Of a stretch of DNA of 64,000 nucleotides, positions 1 to 11,303 are shown piece by piece (the stretch's first letter is position 1; each line of letters opens with the position of its first letter). Under the pieces are notes generated by a model. The model was not told the origin of the DNA and searched no databases. It saw nothing but the letters and a program-made list of their open reading frames with translations. Source of the stretch: Micropterix aruncella. Its lineage: Eukaryota; Arthropoda; Insecta; Lepidoptera; Micropterigidae. The stretch is taken from the NCBI GenBank assembly GCA_944548615.1, contig OX155961.1, positions 25,492,469-25,556,468 of the forward strand. The letters run 5' to 3'. Made by a program: the position numbers and the translations under genes.

Positions 1-27
1 GCAGTGCTACACATTAACAGATATATC

Positions 28-61
28 GGGGATACAATGGACATCTGTCCATTGTATCCCC
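28..61. repeat. Perfect 16-bp inverted repeat
   Basis: Two 16-bp arms (28-43 and 46-61, right arm TGTCCATTGTATCCCC) are separated by 2 bp. The same 16-mer occurs again at 386-401, so the segment may be the end of a dispersed DNA element. No coding sequence is associated. Confidence 0.7.
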
Positions 62-401
62 AGCTGATGTAATCCCACATTTCTGGCTGTGAAATCATAA
101 CCTAAACTTGCATCTTTATGAAACATACATAAATATATCCCTACTAGTCACCATTGCATGCAAATGGAACGCCAAACACAAAATAATAAACTACGTCACA
201 GAAAAACCTTACGTTCTTACCTTTAAAAGTTACATCAGAGGTGTCGAAAAGTGAACAAATTCTGTAAATGTCACAAGTTTAGAGTGGCGGCCATATTTTT
301 TTGACAGCTCATCTCTCGCAGTGTTGCCAATGTGTACAACCGATCGCCGCAGTAGAATTCACATTAGAGGCGGGAAATTTGAACCTGTCCATTGTATCCC
401 C

Positions 402-1139
402 GTGTCCAAACCATCCCCGGTCTCCCCTACATTCTGGGTTGGAAAAACTCCTGAGTAGAGTGAGCATACCGAGCGCCTTCCCGACTTTAGCACGATTCAT
501 TAACTTTTCACTCACCAATGTACAACACAAACTATAGAAATTGACATATTTAACCACGTCAATAGTCGGTCCTTTTTAAGGAGGTATCTACGTAAAAAGC
601 CGGAGATCAGATTGGATTGAGTTAGTATTTATCATTCCTACACGCACATACATGCACTCATATTCACATACACTCTATAGTAGATTAGTATAGATGATAT
701 ATACACGCACAGCCATACGCACTCCATCACACAAATGTACCAATACCCACATACACAAATATAGTAGCAAACTTACTCCTAAATTCAATTTTTTTTCTTT
801 CTGTGATGTAGCATATTTTTTTCCTCATTAATTTACAATAATTGCAAATAATTTCAATAAGATAACTTGAAGTTTTTAATAACCATAATCTTTATATAAA
901 AATATTCAGCCTGCGAATATTTGTGCTCGCAAAACTCGAAAGTAGTCGGTCGATTGACTTGAAATTTTGACACGTTACATTCGAATATGCGCGACAAGTC
1001 TTTCCGCACGGGTTAAATCTTTGGTACGCTTCGACATCGGTGCGTTTCACCTTCATTTCATATCAGACTAAGCCACAGGGAAGAGTGGCCGGGTAAAGTT
1101 AAAAATAAAATAAAATCAATAAACGATAAAGAAATAAAC
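402..1139. other. Non-coding AT-rich stretch
   Basis: No credible ORF or exon is visible. 630-765 is enriched in CA/ACAT simple sequence. The rest is unremarkable AT-rich DNA. Confidence 0.5.
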
Positions 1140-1145
1140 TTTATT
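1140..1145 (-). other. Candidate polyadenylation signal AATAAA
   Basis: AATAAA on the minus strand lies about 375 bp downstream of the stop codon of the 1518-2252 coding exon, beyond the 86-87 bp tandem array. If used, the 3' UTR would contain the whole array. Confidence 0.35.
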
Positions 1146-1147
1146 AT

Positions 1148-1590
1148 CGACAAAATGGAATAATATAGTAGTTAACTTTAAAACACGGAACTCGTGTTAG
1201 AAGATCGCTTTTTAATATCAGAAATGTTGAACTGCTTCGATATGGAATTATATTGTAATTAACTCCAAGACATGGAACTCGCATTAGAAGTTTGATTTTA
1301 ATATCACAAATGTTGAACTGCTTCGATATGAAATGATAATGTAGTTAAATCCAAGATATGGAACTCGCGTTAGAAGTTCGCTTTTCAATACTAGAAATGG
1401 TGAACTGCTTCGATATGGAATGATATTGTAGTTAACTCCAAGATATGGAACTCGCGTTAGAAGTTTGATTTTAATATCACAAATGTTGAATTGCTTCGAT
1501 ATGGAATCATATTGTAGTTAACTCCAAGACATGGAACTCGCGTTAGAAGTTCGCTTTTTAATATCAGAAATTTTGAACTGCTTGGATATT
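1148..1590. repeat. Tandem array, five units of 86-87 bp
   Basis: The anchor GGAACTCG recurs at 1187, 1274, 1360, 1447 and 1533, giving periods of 87, 86, 87 and 86. Units differ by scattered substitutions. The last unit (about 1500-1590) covers the final codons and stop of the neighbouring minus-strand coding exon, so the unit is the 3' end of that exon, amplified into the downstream region. Alternating 86/87 spacing means the copies do not all keep frame. Confidence 0.85.
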
Positions 1591-2252
1591 GGGTTATATC
1601 TTGAGTTCTTGTACTTTTTCAATCCCTTCATTTTTAAAGACTGTCCTTCGTTTGATTCCGAACTCACAGATGCCTCACTTTTCTTATTGTCACAGCAGAG
1701 GCAATGAATATGATTGCTACAACCTTGTCCCAGAAAGACGTCGCTTTTCACATATTTAAAGAATTTCTGATCCGGCTGAAACTTTTTCTGGTCATCGGGC
1801 AGTTTGATACTTATATCGGAAAGTTGCCTAGACACTTCGGCTATTTCCACATTACTATATGCAATATCATCTTGCATATCTTCAATGATTTCAGAGGTTT
1901 TAACAGCGTTTACTTCGATATTTTCCGGTATATCAACTCGTTGCGTCTTACGTATAAAACAGTAATCGAAATCTTCTTCGATTTTGCCACCGTTCAATAA
2001 AGTATCAGGATCTTCGAGGACATTTTTTAGAGATTTATCAATATCGTCTTGAGTAAATTGAGTTTTGTTTTTGTTTCTGAAACTAAATCTGCTCGAGCTG
2101 AATACTCGCCTCAGGTCATTTTTAAAATTTTTCAATTTTGCACCTATAGCGGTTGCGTTGTTATTGAGAAGATTTCGACGAAGCGTGCTATTTTTCTTGG
2201 TCGATCGATCTGTGGTAGAGTTGGCTAGAGTGTCCTTCATTGAATCGATCAT
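1518..2252 (-). CDS. Hypothetical protein, last coding exon
   Basis: This is an open frame of 244 codons from the ATG at 2252 to TAA at 1518-1520. The frame is open further upstream, but a strong splice acceptor (pyrimidine tract then TTTCAG, exon from 2262) stands 10 bp before the ATG. The ATG may therefore be the true start after a non-coding first exon, or coding may continue into an upstream exon that I could not find. The product is polar and basic, rich in Ser, Asn and Lys, with no signal peptide or membrane segment. A Cys/His cluster near residue 190 (CSNHIHCLCC) could bind metal. The tail reads ISDIKKRTSNASSMSWS and lies inside the tandem array. No family is recognised, and the upstream side is replaced by the mariner/LINE block from 2461. 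Function is unknown; that it is a real exon is moderately likely from its length and acceptor site. Confidence 0.6.
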   Translation of the reverse strand: MIDSMKDTLANSTTDRSTKKNSTLRRNLLNNNATAIGAKLKNFKNDLRRVFSSSRFSFRNKNKTQFTQDDIDKSLKNVLEDPDTLLNGGKIEEDFDYCFIRKTQRVDIPENIEVNAVKTSEIIEDMQDDIAYSNVEIAEVSRQLSDISIKLPDDQKKFQPDQKFFKYVKSDVFLGQGCSNHIHCLCCDNKKSEASVSSESNEGQSLKMKGLKKYKNSRYNPISKQFKISDIKKRTSNASSMSWS

Positions 2253-2503
2253 TTTGGTGTCCCTGAAACCAAAAACATAATTTTGACTTGTGAAACAAGA
2301 AATCAAGGGGGTGAGGTATCATTTCTCATCTAGGACTTTGTTGTGGTCATATATCTACTGTTACTTGTCACATCCGTTTACAGTTAGCTCATTTCATTAC
2401 ATTCGTATCCAATTGGCGAAATTACCACTCTTAAAGGTGTCATATATACTATAGGTAGTACACGTAGTCTGTTCAAAAAAAGTATCGCGAATTTTGTGTT
2501 TTT

Positions 2504-2828
2504 AACACGCTTTTATTAGGTCGACCTGTATGTAACTAACTATGTAATGGAATCTAAGGTAACTAATTTAACCATCTTCCAAGGATCGTAGCGTCATGAA
2601 AATTGGCAGCTGTATGTAGTTCTGATGACAATACAATAATATGGTACCTACTGTCGAACTGATCTGATGATGGAGTCGGAAGATATGAACTGGAACTTCA
2701 CTGGAACTGGAACATCGTATCATAGCTGTGTTTGGACTTGTTAGAAAAGTCTTAGAATGCACTTTGACCACGATTAGGTTTCAAGGTCTGATGATGTGGT
2801 TTTTAGGTGCATTTATAAAAGCGTGTTT
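2504..2828. mobile_element. Nested MITE in the mariner 3' region
   Basis: The segment begins AACACGCTTTTAT and ends with its inverse (ATAAAAGCGTGTT). It lies between the mariner stop codon region and the mariner left TIR, where only a short 3' UTR would be expected. It is non-coding. The target duplication is unclear because both sides are T-rich. Confidence 0.55.
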
Positions 2829-2877
2829 CTCGTGTTTTTTTTAACTATTAATTTATTTCAGAAACGATTTATTTATT

Positions 2878-3273
2878 CATGAATATCTATTTTGTCCCGT
2901 TCAAAGTAATCCCCGCCAGATATTATAAACTTATGGCAACGTTTTTTCCAATCCTCGAAACACTTTGTCATAAAAATCATGTGATCTTGTTCAGCTCCTC
3001 CTTCGATATCGTCTTTATCTCCTCAATCGTATCGTGGCGTCGTCCTTTGATGGGCCTCTTCAGTTTCGGAAACAAGAAAAGGCACAGGGGCTAGATCTGG
3101 GGAATACGGTGGCTGCGGCATTATTAGTGTGTTGTTATTGGCCAAAAATTCGCGCACAAGTAACGATGTGTCAACAGGGGGGTTATCATGGTGCAAAAGC
3201 CAATTTTTATTCTTCCACAAATCCGGGCTTTTCTGGCGGATTGCTTAGCGATAATTGTGCATAACCTGCAGGT
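2878..3273 (-). pseudogene. mariner transposase, C-terminal remnant
   Basis: On the minus strand the reading passes through a block ending RPDLWKN, then the catalytic WLLHHDN, then MPQPPYSPDLAP. These are the second and third acidic residues of the mariner D,D34D catalytic core. The frame then shifts, and recognisable C-terminal blocks follow (KLKRP near 3060, CFEDWKKR near 2950, GGDYFERDKID near 2895). A stop also lies in the 5' part near 3245. At least two frame changes and the missing N-terminal two thirds make it inactive. The family is certain; the subfamily is not. Confidence 0.9.
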
Positions 3274-3274
3274 A

Positions 3275-4087
3275 AGTATTGCATCTAGACGAACGAGGTC
3301 CAGCGAGCGACTGAGATCAGATGGCGAAGAAGATAATCTGATGCTTAAAGCGTTTATTATTAAACATTTTGAGCATTTCAAAATGCAAATCCAATCGTTT
3401 AAAGAGGAAATGCGTAGTGAACTGCGGGATTTGCGCGGCGAATTCAGCACCATCACCTCATCAGTAGACTTCTTCAGCGGCCGAATGGACAGCTTCGAGG
3501 CCAAACTCACGAACTACGACACTAAATTTGCGTAGATCGATTTGCTAGAACAAAAGGTGTCTGATCTCGAAGCGACCGTACACTCGATGCAGCGTGTAAA
3601 TAACGAGAAGGAACAGCAAATGCGGCTCTACAACGTAGAAATTATAGGAGTTCCCGAGTCAAAAGATGAGGAGGCTGCGGCAATTGTCACAAATATAGCT
3701 AAGCATCTCGGCGTAACCATACTGCCTGCGGATATTGACTACGCAATTCGGATTACACCACGAACGCGTAACGCTAATCGACCGAGGGCTATCGTGGCAA
3801 AATTTTGTCGCCGACAACTGAAGGACATTCTCATCTCCGCCGCCAGGAAGAAAGCAGGAGGCATTAAATCCGGAGATATCGGCTTAACTACTACGTTGGC
3901 GGCGATCTATATCAACGAACACCTTACGGTCACAAATAAGGATCTTCTTTACAAGGCCCGCAATCTAGCGCGTGAGACGGGGTTTCGCTATGTGTGGGTC
4001 CGAAACGGCCATATCTTCGCCCGCCAGAAAGATGGAGCTCCACCACTCCGTATCAACTGTGCCGACGACCTCAAAAAAATTTCCTAG
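3275..4087 (+). pseudogene. LINE ORF1 protein (FP-domain type)
   Basis: The frame is continuous from the 5' junction to TAG at about 4085, broken by one in-frame TAG at 3533-3535. The N-terminal half is a heptad-rich coiled coil. The second half contains EIIGVPESKDE followed by a basic RNA-binding-like domain. This matches the ORF1 type of insect CR1/Jockey elements that resembles the baculovirus FP protein fold. No start codon is visible within the element, so it is probably 5'-truncated. The role in the family is RNA binding and nucleic-acid chaperoning during target-primed reverse transcription. Confidence 0.75.
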
Positions 4088-4439
4088 CTCTCACTTACTC
4101 GAACTTGTTACTCTTTTTACCTGACACCTCTTATCCCCATTTTATTTTTAACTTACCCCTAATATTATATATCATATATGTTATATATCTATTTGTTATA
4201 ATACGTTCTACCTGCGTCATAATGCATTATTTTAGCAATCCTGAAGCTTCTTGTCCTGACATCAATATAATTTTCCTTGTCACGAACGTAACCGTATCAC
4301 ACTATTTATTAATTTTCATCCAATTATTCACTGCCACATTTACAATGACTATTCAGTCATCGTTAGATTACTCGCGTCTTTTCCTTTTTCTTTATTTTAA
4401 TGATAACTCTAATCCATCACCGTAGAGTCACTTAACATT

Positions 4440-5254
4440 TTCTATCAAAATGTTCGCAGTTTGCGAAATAAATCGTCCATTTCTTATCAAAATGTGTTGT
4501 CAAACGATTACGACATTCTAGCTATTACCGAAACGTGGCTCACCTCTGGTATACTCGATGGAGAAATAGCGGATCCTCGCTATGAACTTTTCAGGCACGA
4601 TAGAGACCCTGCTGCCACTGACAGGAAGCGCGGCGGAGGAACCTTATTAGCTATTCGACGAGAGTTTTGTCCTCGTCTGCGCCTTGACTGGGCTGCGTTA
4701 TGTAGAGCAGACTGCGTTTGGGTCACAATTTCGGCGGCAGCTTTGGGCTCCTCTCATGACCACCACGTCTGCTGCGTTTACCTTCCGGGAAATCCGCCAG
4801 CCGAACACCAAGATCATTTACTCAGCCTTCTCGACACAGTTACTATTAGTTACTATCATTACGTTAGTTACTATCATTACGCGAACAACTTCCTCATGAC
4901 GGGTTCTCGTTGTTTGGTGATTTTAATTTGCCAAAAATCTTTTGGTCTGGTCCTCCAGGATTACCCCTTAGTCCCGCATCGGAAGGCGGAGGGACTATCG
5001 ATCCTTTAAGCACCTCTTTCTGCGAAGGTATCGCATTTTCGGGCCTCGATCAGTTCAATCATGTGTCCAACTCTCTTCATCGCTTTTTAGACTTAGTACT
5101 TGGCACCGACGACTTGCGAGTATCCCGCTGCAATAACCCAATAATTCCGGAGGACGTTTATCACCCATCACTGGATATAGAACTGTGTAATATGTCTGTG
5201 CGCCTATTGAAAGAGCTACCCAGAATCATCAAACTCTACGCCAAAGCTGACTAG
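4440..5254 (+). pseudogene. LINE ORF2, endonuclease domain remnant
   Basis: The first frame shows the apurinic-type endonuclease motifs: FYQNVRSLRNK, then DILAITETWL with the catalytic Glu. A frameshift near 4900 moves the reading to GDFNLP and then FLDLVLGT. The final SDH motif region is degraded (YHPSLDIEL). The domain is cut at about 5254 where an antisense LINE fragment begins. In the family this domain nicks the target DNA. Confidence 0.8.
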
Positions 5255-6250
5255 TTCTCTATAAATCTCTATAAAGGTGCAATATGGCCGCGCCGCCTTA
5301 GTTCGATATTGCCATGTATCATCAGTGACTGTGCCAAGGCATAATGTATGGATCTCATAGTTTTCATATCTGAAACATTTCTGATACTCCTGAGGATATA
5401 TATTGGTTTACGGACCTTTTCGGCGACCTTTTCGATATGTATTTGCCACCGGAGATGTTTATTCGACATGAACACCTAGGTACTTTACAAAATGAACACG
5501 CTCAATTTGTGCACAGTTACAATCAAGACTGTCGCTTTCGTGTAGGACTAGGTTATACTTTTTGTGGAGGTTGCTAACGAGCATCTATGCTGAAGGCTAC
5601 AAGCTTGTTTTATCTACGTTTCGGCGTTGACAGATTGTGGTCAGGCCAGCCCTTGACACTTTTCATCGCGGCAGCTGCCTTGTTGTATGCACTTTCCCAA
5701 CTATTCGATTCGAGTGGGAGGGCAGTATCGTCGGCGTGGGATAGTATGTCTGCGTCAACATCCATTTCACAAAGCCCATTTGTGTAGAGTGGGAGGGGAG
5801 TCGGTCCAGGAGTGCTTCCTTGTGGGACCCCATGATTATTGTGGAGACTATTACTGGGTGAATCGCCTGCCCGGTCACGCTGTTTTCGGGATCCAATACA
5901 GCTGCGAAACCAGTTTAGTTCGATACCTGTAATACCATATTTCCCAAATTTCATTAGGAGCATTTCATGGGATACTGTGTCAGGGGCTTGCGCGGGGTCG
6001 GGAAGTACGGTAATACACTTTTTGTTGGCGTCTACATACCTAGTGATATGCTCTGTCATTTTTAGCACTGCATCTTGTGTTCCCATTTTTGGATCTGAAG
6101 CCGTATTGGTTTTCAGATGACATGTGATTGCTTTCTAGATGATTACAGAGTTGTGTAATTACTATTTTTTCCAAAATTTTTGCTGGAACATCAGGTACTG
6201 GTATCGGTCGATAATTTGAGGGATCAAACTTCGGTCCATATCTGTCACCT
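5255..6250 (-). pseudogene. Second LINE fragment, RT domain, antisense
   Basis: Read on the minus strand from 6250 to 5255, the order of reverse transcriptase motifs is NYRPIPVPDVPAKILEKI, then a damaged AFDTVSHEMLLMKFGKYG block, then HGVPQGS, then SHADDTAL (the catalytic ADD), then the thumb-like region HIEKVAEKVRK. Several frame changes and a few stops occur. It differs from the LINE it interrupts and is truncated at both ends. Confidence 0.8.
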
Positions 6251-6660
6251 GATACTTGATAATAAAAATATTTTTTCGGTTGATTATGTTTAAAAAAAAA
6301 AAAAATTATAATATTATATTAATTAATTAAATTCACAAGTATATGTGCACAGTAAGAAACCTTTTTAGGCTACTTAATTTATTGGTCAATTTAGTTATAT
6401 ATTAATCTATATATTTATTTATTTTACCTATCTATAAACTTAAATATTTTCTTTTTCTTTATTTAATATTAGTTCTTTATTTATATACACATTTATATAA
6501 TTATAATAACCTTAAAATTTATAAGAATGAATGAGCGATCGGAATGAATTAGAAAAAAAAAAAAAAAAAAAAAAAGAAAGAAACTATGATTAAAGTGAAG
6601 TCTTATGTAAATACTATCACCCCAGAACAGATATACAATCTAGTGGGGGGTTTAAAAAAG
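6251..6660. other. AT-rich junction segment with A-tracts
   Basis: This stretch joins the antisense LINE fragment to the resumed host LINE. It has A13 near 6293 and A22 near 6553, and ends in a GAAGAAGAAG run at about 6658. A CATCACCCC/GTGGGG-like pair just before that run resembles the tail of another retroelement (compare 29280-29325). It is probably the 3' tail of a third insertion. Confidence 0.45.
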
Positions 6661-8741
6661 AAGAAGAAGAAGTATCTTAAATCACTACCTCTCTTCCACT
6701 GACTGGGAACTTCTCTTTGCTCATTGCTCTATAGACGAGACCGTAAATAAATTTTACTCAGTTATAAATAAATCTATCGAGAATTTCGTACCTACGCGAA
6801 CAACAGCCAATCCGCGCTTCCCAACATGGTTCTCGCCAGCCCTAATAAAAGTAATCAAAAAAAGAACCGATTTCACAAGAAGTGGAAGAAGAACTGTAAT
6901 CCCCGTGACTATGACACTTTTGCATTACTCCGTCGTAGGCAAAAAATGATGCAAAAACAATGCTTCCGCCAATTTGTCAATCGGAGCTCGGTTAATATTC
7001 GCCGTAATCCTAAGCACTTTTGGACGTACATAAAAAATATACGCAAAGGCGGTAAAATACCACAATCTATGGTCTGTGGAGATGTTTGCTTTAACGATGG
7101 CTCCAGCATTAGCGTAGGATTCTCTGCATATTTCGAATCAGTTTTCAGCTCTGCTGACCAATCCACGTCGTACCCGGCACTTGCGGACGTTCACCCGTAC
7201 AACCCAACAAACTGTTCGATCGGTTCGATCGAAATTTCTGCAGAGGTTATTTACAAGTATTTATCTAACTTGGATATTAATAAGGGCGCAGGTTGCGATG
7301 GAATTCTTCTCTATCTCCGCCTCTGACAATTATCTTTACGCGATCGCTACAAGAGGGAATATTCCCTGACGTGTGGAAACAGGCACTAATTATCCCGACA
7401 CATAAAATGGTCCCAGAAACAGTATCGAAAATTATCGCCCAATTTCAATTCTTCCAGTTCTGAGTAAGGTCTTCGAGAAGATTGTGTACGACCAACTTTA
7501 TCCTGCAATTAAAAACTCGCTTTCTGAGTATCAACACGTTTTTTTAAAGAAGCGCTCTGTCATAACTAATCTTAGTCTATTTACCGATTTTATATCGAAA
7601 AACATGGATAAACGCCTACAGACGGACGCCGTGTACACTGACTTTTCGAAGGCCTTTGACAGGGTTAATCACCCCATACTAATTACCAAATTACTACAGT
7701 TCGGAATTCACGGGGAACTGTTGAGATGGTTTGCGTCTTATGTGGCCAATCGACATCAAGCTGTCACTGTTGGGGGTTATAGGTCCGAGTATGTTACAGT
7801 ACCTTCTGGAGTACCGCAAGGTTCGCATCTCGGGCCATTATTGTTTAATATTTATATTAATGACATCGCCTCTTGCTTTCACACATCTACATAAATTTAT
7901 CGTTTATGCCGATGATCTAAAAATTTATTCCACCATTAAAGGTACGAAAGATTGCATAAACATGCAACGCGATCTAGACCGACTCTTGGTACTCTAGATC
8001 GACTGCCACAAAAACAAGCTCTGCCTCAATCCCTTAAAGTGCAATACCATCAGTTTTACCAGAAATACTCGGCCAATTGTATATAACTATCTTATCGATG
8101 GCGAAAACATTCCAAAAACATCTTTAATACGCGACCTCGGACTTTATTTAGATACGAAGCTTACATACAACGACCACATAGATTTCATAGTTCTTAAGGC
8201 CAAGAAAATGTTAGGATTTTTGTTTAGAGTATGCAGACCGTTCAGTGACACCCTCGCCTTAAAAACACTGTATTACGCATATGTCAGAAGTGTCTTAGAC
8301 TTCGGATCCACTATATGGTCACCGATGTATGCTGCATCTGTCAACAAGGTTGAGGGCGTCCAAAAGCGTTTCTTGCGATACCTAAATTGGCGCGAGCACA
8401 CGAACTTCGAGACATATGAGGAAAGAGAGGATCACTTTAAGGTTGCACTGCTCTATAATAGACGGACCATAACCGACATGTCTTTCCTATATGACATCCT
8501 TCATGGTTTAATAGACTGTCCAGCTTTAACGGAGCGAATTTCCTTGAGAGTGCCCCCCAGAAGTACCCGAGTTTCTCGTTTGTTTCACGTGCCCAGGTGC
8601 AATTCAAGCCACTTCAGCAACTCTACTATGATACGGTTACTCACCTCTTTTAATAACAGGTTTAATGACCTTGACATTTTTTCTCTAGACGGGAAGCATT
8701 TTCTTCACGCAGTCGAAGAAAAGCTCAGGAACGATAATTAA
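6661..8741 (+). pseudogene. LINE ORF2, reverse transcriptase part
   Basis: The reading resumes with SSTDWELLFAH, passes a linker, then RT blocks: DINKGAGCDGI, DFSKAFDRVNH, PSGVPQGSHLGPLLFNIYIN, then YADDLKIYS (catalytic YADD), and the C-terminal segment RRTITDMSFLYDILHG to the stop at 8739-8741. Comparison with copy 2 shows a deletion of about 28 bp after GCDGI near 7304, a frameshift near 7890, and a stop near 7996. It is therefore inactive. Confidence 0.85.
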
Positions 8742-9659
8742 TTTAAATTTACTTATTACTTTATTATATACAATGTATTTATGTGTGTATGTATGTCTAT
8801 ATGTATATATATGTCAATAGTATACGTATGTATGGCCATTTATGAACGTATATTACACATAGTGTTATAACAATCCCTCCCTTCCATTTCCATTCCCCTA
8901 TTGTACTTATACATTTATATTTAGAAATGCTTCTTTTTCCTTTTTTCTTAAAAAAAAGGTTATAAAATTATTATCTTTTAAATAGGTACTTTATATTATT
9001 TGCTAATTTAAAATGTATTAATGGCTATATTAATGTTAATTTATAAATTTTTTTTTTTAATATAAAGAATATGCTGTATACATTTAGCTAATAAAATAAA
9101 TAAAGTAATATTCCTTATTGACTGTTCTACACTGTGGAAAGAAGTCATGATGCACCACGCCCCTGCAATCGAAGAAAACTGTAAGTTTTGCTTACAAGCA
9201 AAGCAGCTGTCAAAAATTACCTTAACATTCAAAATGGTCGAACTTGTCGGCATAGGTGATAGACACGAGTACCAACATACCACCACAAAAAATCGAAAAT
9301 CGAATATACGTAACCCGCGGAAATTCCAAAATTCGCGATACTGTTTGAACAGACCTCGAATATAAAACGTACTGTAAGTAACAGGTACTTATTACAAGCT
9401 GAGTATTTAAAGACAAATAGAAAATCTACTGATTTCAGTATTATAACTGAATAAAATAATTTTAAATAGTTCTTAATTGTTTAAATTATATCCTATAAAC
9501 AGTCAAAATAATAATAATTAAAAAAAATGAAATACTATGAAAAAATACAAATAATAGAATATAAAAATGTTATATATAATTAACCAAAAACAATATCATT
9601 AATAGGTAACTACTTTTGTAGTTGCCGTTTTTCAATTACTTTGTTTTATGTAATACTAG

Positions 9660-9905
9660 CTGTTGCCCGCGGCTTCGCTGCTTACTAACAAAATTGTGTG
9701 TCTTTGCTATTGACCGCGAAAGAGTAGCCTCGTCGGGAGCCGATCCTGGTTGTAAAATCAGGTCATGCTAACCATAAAAAATGCATCGTAATCGGAACTG
9801 AACCAACGTGTAAAATTTCAACTTCATAGGATAAGAGGAAGTTGTTCTAATTCAACTTGCAAACAAACCTAACTAGCTTAAACCGTTGACCTAAACAAAC
9901 ATAGA
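9660..9905 (-). repeat. Dispersed repeat with Helitron-like 3' end
   Basis: On the minus strand the segment ends with GCAGCGAAGCCGCGGGCAAC followed by AGCTAGT. This GC-rich hairpin plus CTAG terminus is seen in other elements of this window (55030-55062) and is typical of lepidopteran Helitron-like repeats. No coding sequence. Confidence 0.5.
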
Positions 9906-9917
9906 TACATACATAAT

Positions 9918-10206
9918 GGGCCTGATTGCGTTTCTTCGTGAACTAAAACTGAAATTAGTTCAAGCGAACGAGATGGAGATACCGTCTAAAATTATCGTCG
10001 ATTAAAACTACCTGTCGAAGTTATACTCGTCCGAATAAATTTGAACACATTTCGTGCGGTCTTAGATTCAGATGCTTTATATGGTGGGCAGTTTTAAGTC
10101 GAAAAATGACAACCGTTTATTTCACATTTCGCTCTAGCGTATTGCCCTGTCTCGTTTACAGGAACTAATTTCGGATTTTAGTTTACGAAGAAACGCAATC
10201 GAGCCC
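9918..10206. mobile_element. Fold-back MITE family C, copy 1
   Basis: A 289-bp element starts GGGCCTGATTGCGTTTCTTC and ends with its near inverse. Both ends carry a second internal palindrome (AACTGAAATTAGTT). It is the same family as 20847-21147 and 21152-21442. Non-coding. Confidence 0.75.
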
Positions 10207-10741
10207 ACTAACTAACATACATTGCAAGGTAAATAAAATGTTGTAAAAAATAGAAAATTCAGAATTCTGAAAAAGAAATTCAGAATGCGTTTTTTTTTTA
10301 CAAAAAGTGGTTGTATATAAATGAATATTTACATGCTGACCTAGTAAATTGTCCTCGTGATCATAAGAAACGGATCTTACTGCAATAATTGTCTCCGTGA
10401 GGACAAAAAATGTAATATCCGGGAATAATTGAGAATTTTGCTATTTTACGCAGTAAGTTCTATTTCTTTTGATTCTGACGGCTAAAATGATTTAATTGTT
10501 TACGTAGGTACAAAATACCATAATTTAAAAATTTTACTTACTACACAAAAAATAAACATTATCTAATCCTATAACCCTCCAATTGCGGGCGATTTTCCGA
10601 TGGATTTTTAAAAAATATAAAAACAAGGGCCAATTTTACTCGATATTTAAAAAAGATGCAAGGATTGTAATGAAGGAATGAAACAAAAAAAAAGAACTGA
10701 AATCTTATCTGAAAATTTATCGTACACTATATTTTTTTTTT

Positions 10742-11303
10742 ATAGCTGACCCGACGAACTTCGTACCGCCTAACGGTCAATGAATGTCGTGTTACAAATT
10801 AGCTGAACCTTATTTATGATTTTATGGAAGTAATACAATGAATACAAAATATAAATATTAAGTTCACTACTTTATTAAGATAATAACAAAAAAAGAAATA
10901 TAAAAGTACAAAAATTAAGTATATCAATCGCTTGTCAGCATGACATGATTGAATTAAACTATGTAATAATTGTGGTCCGAATATTGTGGATATATCTTGT
11001 CGATTCGAAACATTTATTTAAATACTTTCTTTAATTTGAGTAGAGTTTACCGTATCGACGGGATGAACATTAAATGTCTGACAGTTACGAAATCCATGAA
11101 CATTTTGTATAGGAAAATGTTTTTTCATTTATTTTATTTTTTCGTTAATTTTCCTATGTTTTTAATAGTTATACTGCTATTCGGGACGGAGACAAATACA
11201 ACAAATCAAAAACCATGAAAATCGGTCCAGCCCTTCTAGGCTATGTGCCCAGGCCTTTAGGTTCGAACAAACCCGACGTTGTTTTATATAGGTATATAGA
11301 TTA
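10742..11303 (-). repeat. Helitron-like repeat, low confidence
   Basis: The left end (GCTGACCCGACGAACTTCGT) and the right end (CCCGACGTTGTTTTATATAG) resemble 3' and 5' ends of non-autonomous lepidopteran elements read on the minus strand. The interior is non-coding. The two ORFs inside are AT-rich and unrecognisable. Confidence 0.35.

Larger units (their letters stand above)
3274..9106 (+). mobile_element. Jockey/CR1-like LINE, copy 1
   Basis: This LINE has ORF1 (3275-4087), an ORF2 endonuclease part (4440-5254), an ORF2 reverse transcriptase part (6661-8741) and a 3' UTR ending in a TAAA/AATAA-type tail near 9106. It inserted into a mariner and is itself interrupted at 5255-6660. It belongs to the same family as the copies at 41940-43850 and 48985-49727. 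Several frameshifts and stops make it dead. Confidence 0.85.
2461..9360 (-). mobile_element. mariner element with TIRs, split by LINEs
   Basis: The left end at 2461 and right end at 9360 form imperfect TIRs of about 32 bp that share the core TCTGTTCAAA...GTATCGCGAATTTTG. They are flanked by the TA duplications expected of Tc1/mariner (2459-2460 and 9361-9362). Transposase remains read on the minus strand (2878-3273). A LINE occupies 3274-9106. Without it about 1.07 kb of mariner remains, of which about 325 bp is a nested MITE. The transposase N-terminal two thirds is missing, so a deletion preceded or accompanied the LINE insertion. Confidence 0.85.

Noticed and set aside
1518..2306. Extension of the minus-strand coding exon to 2306
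   Set aside because: The extension uses a TTG start and crosses a strong splice acceptor at 2263-2265; the ATG at 2252 is the first inside the exon.
3542..4087. Host gene for an FP-like protein
   Set aside because: It is ORF1 of a LINE, followed by endonuclease and RT of the same element.
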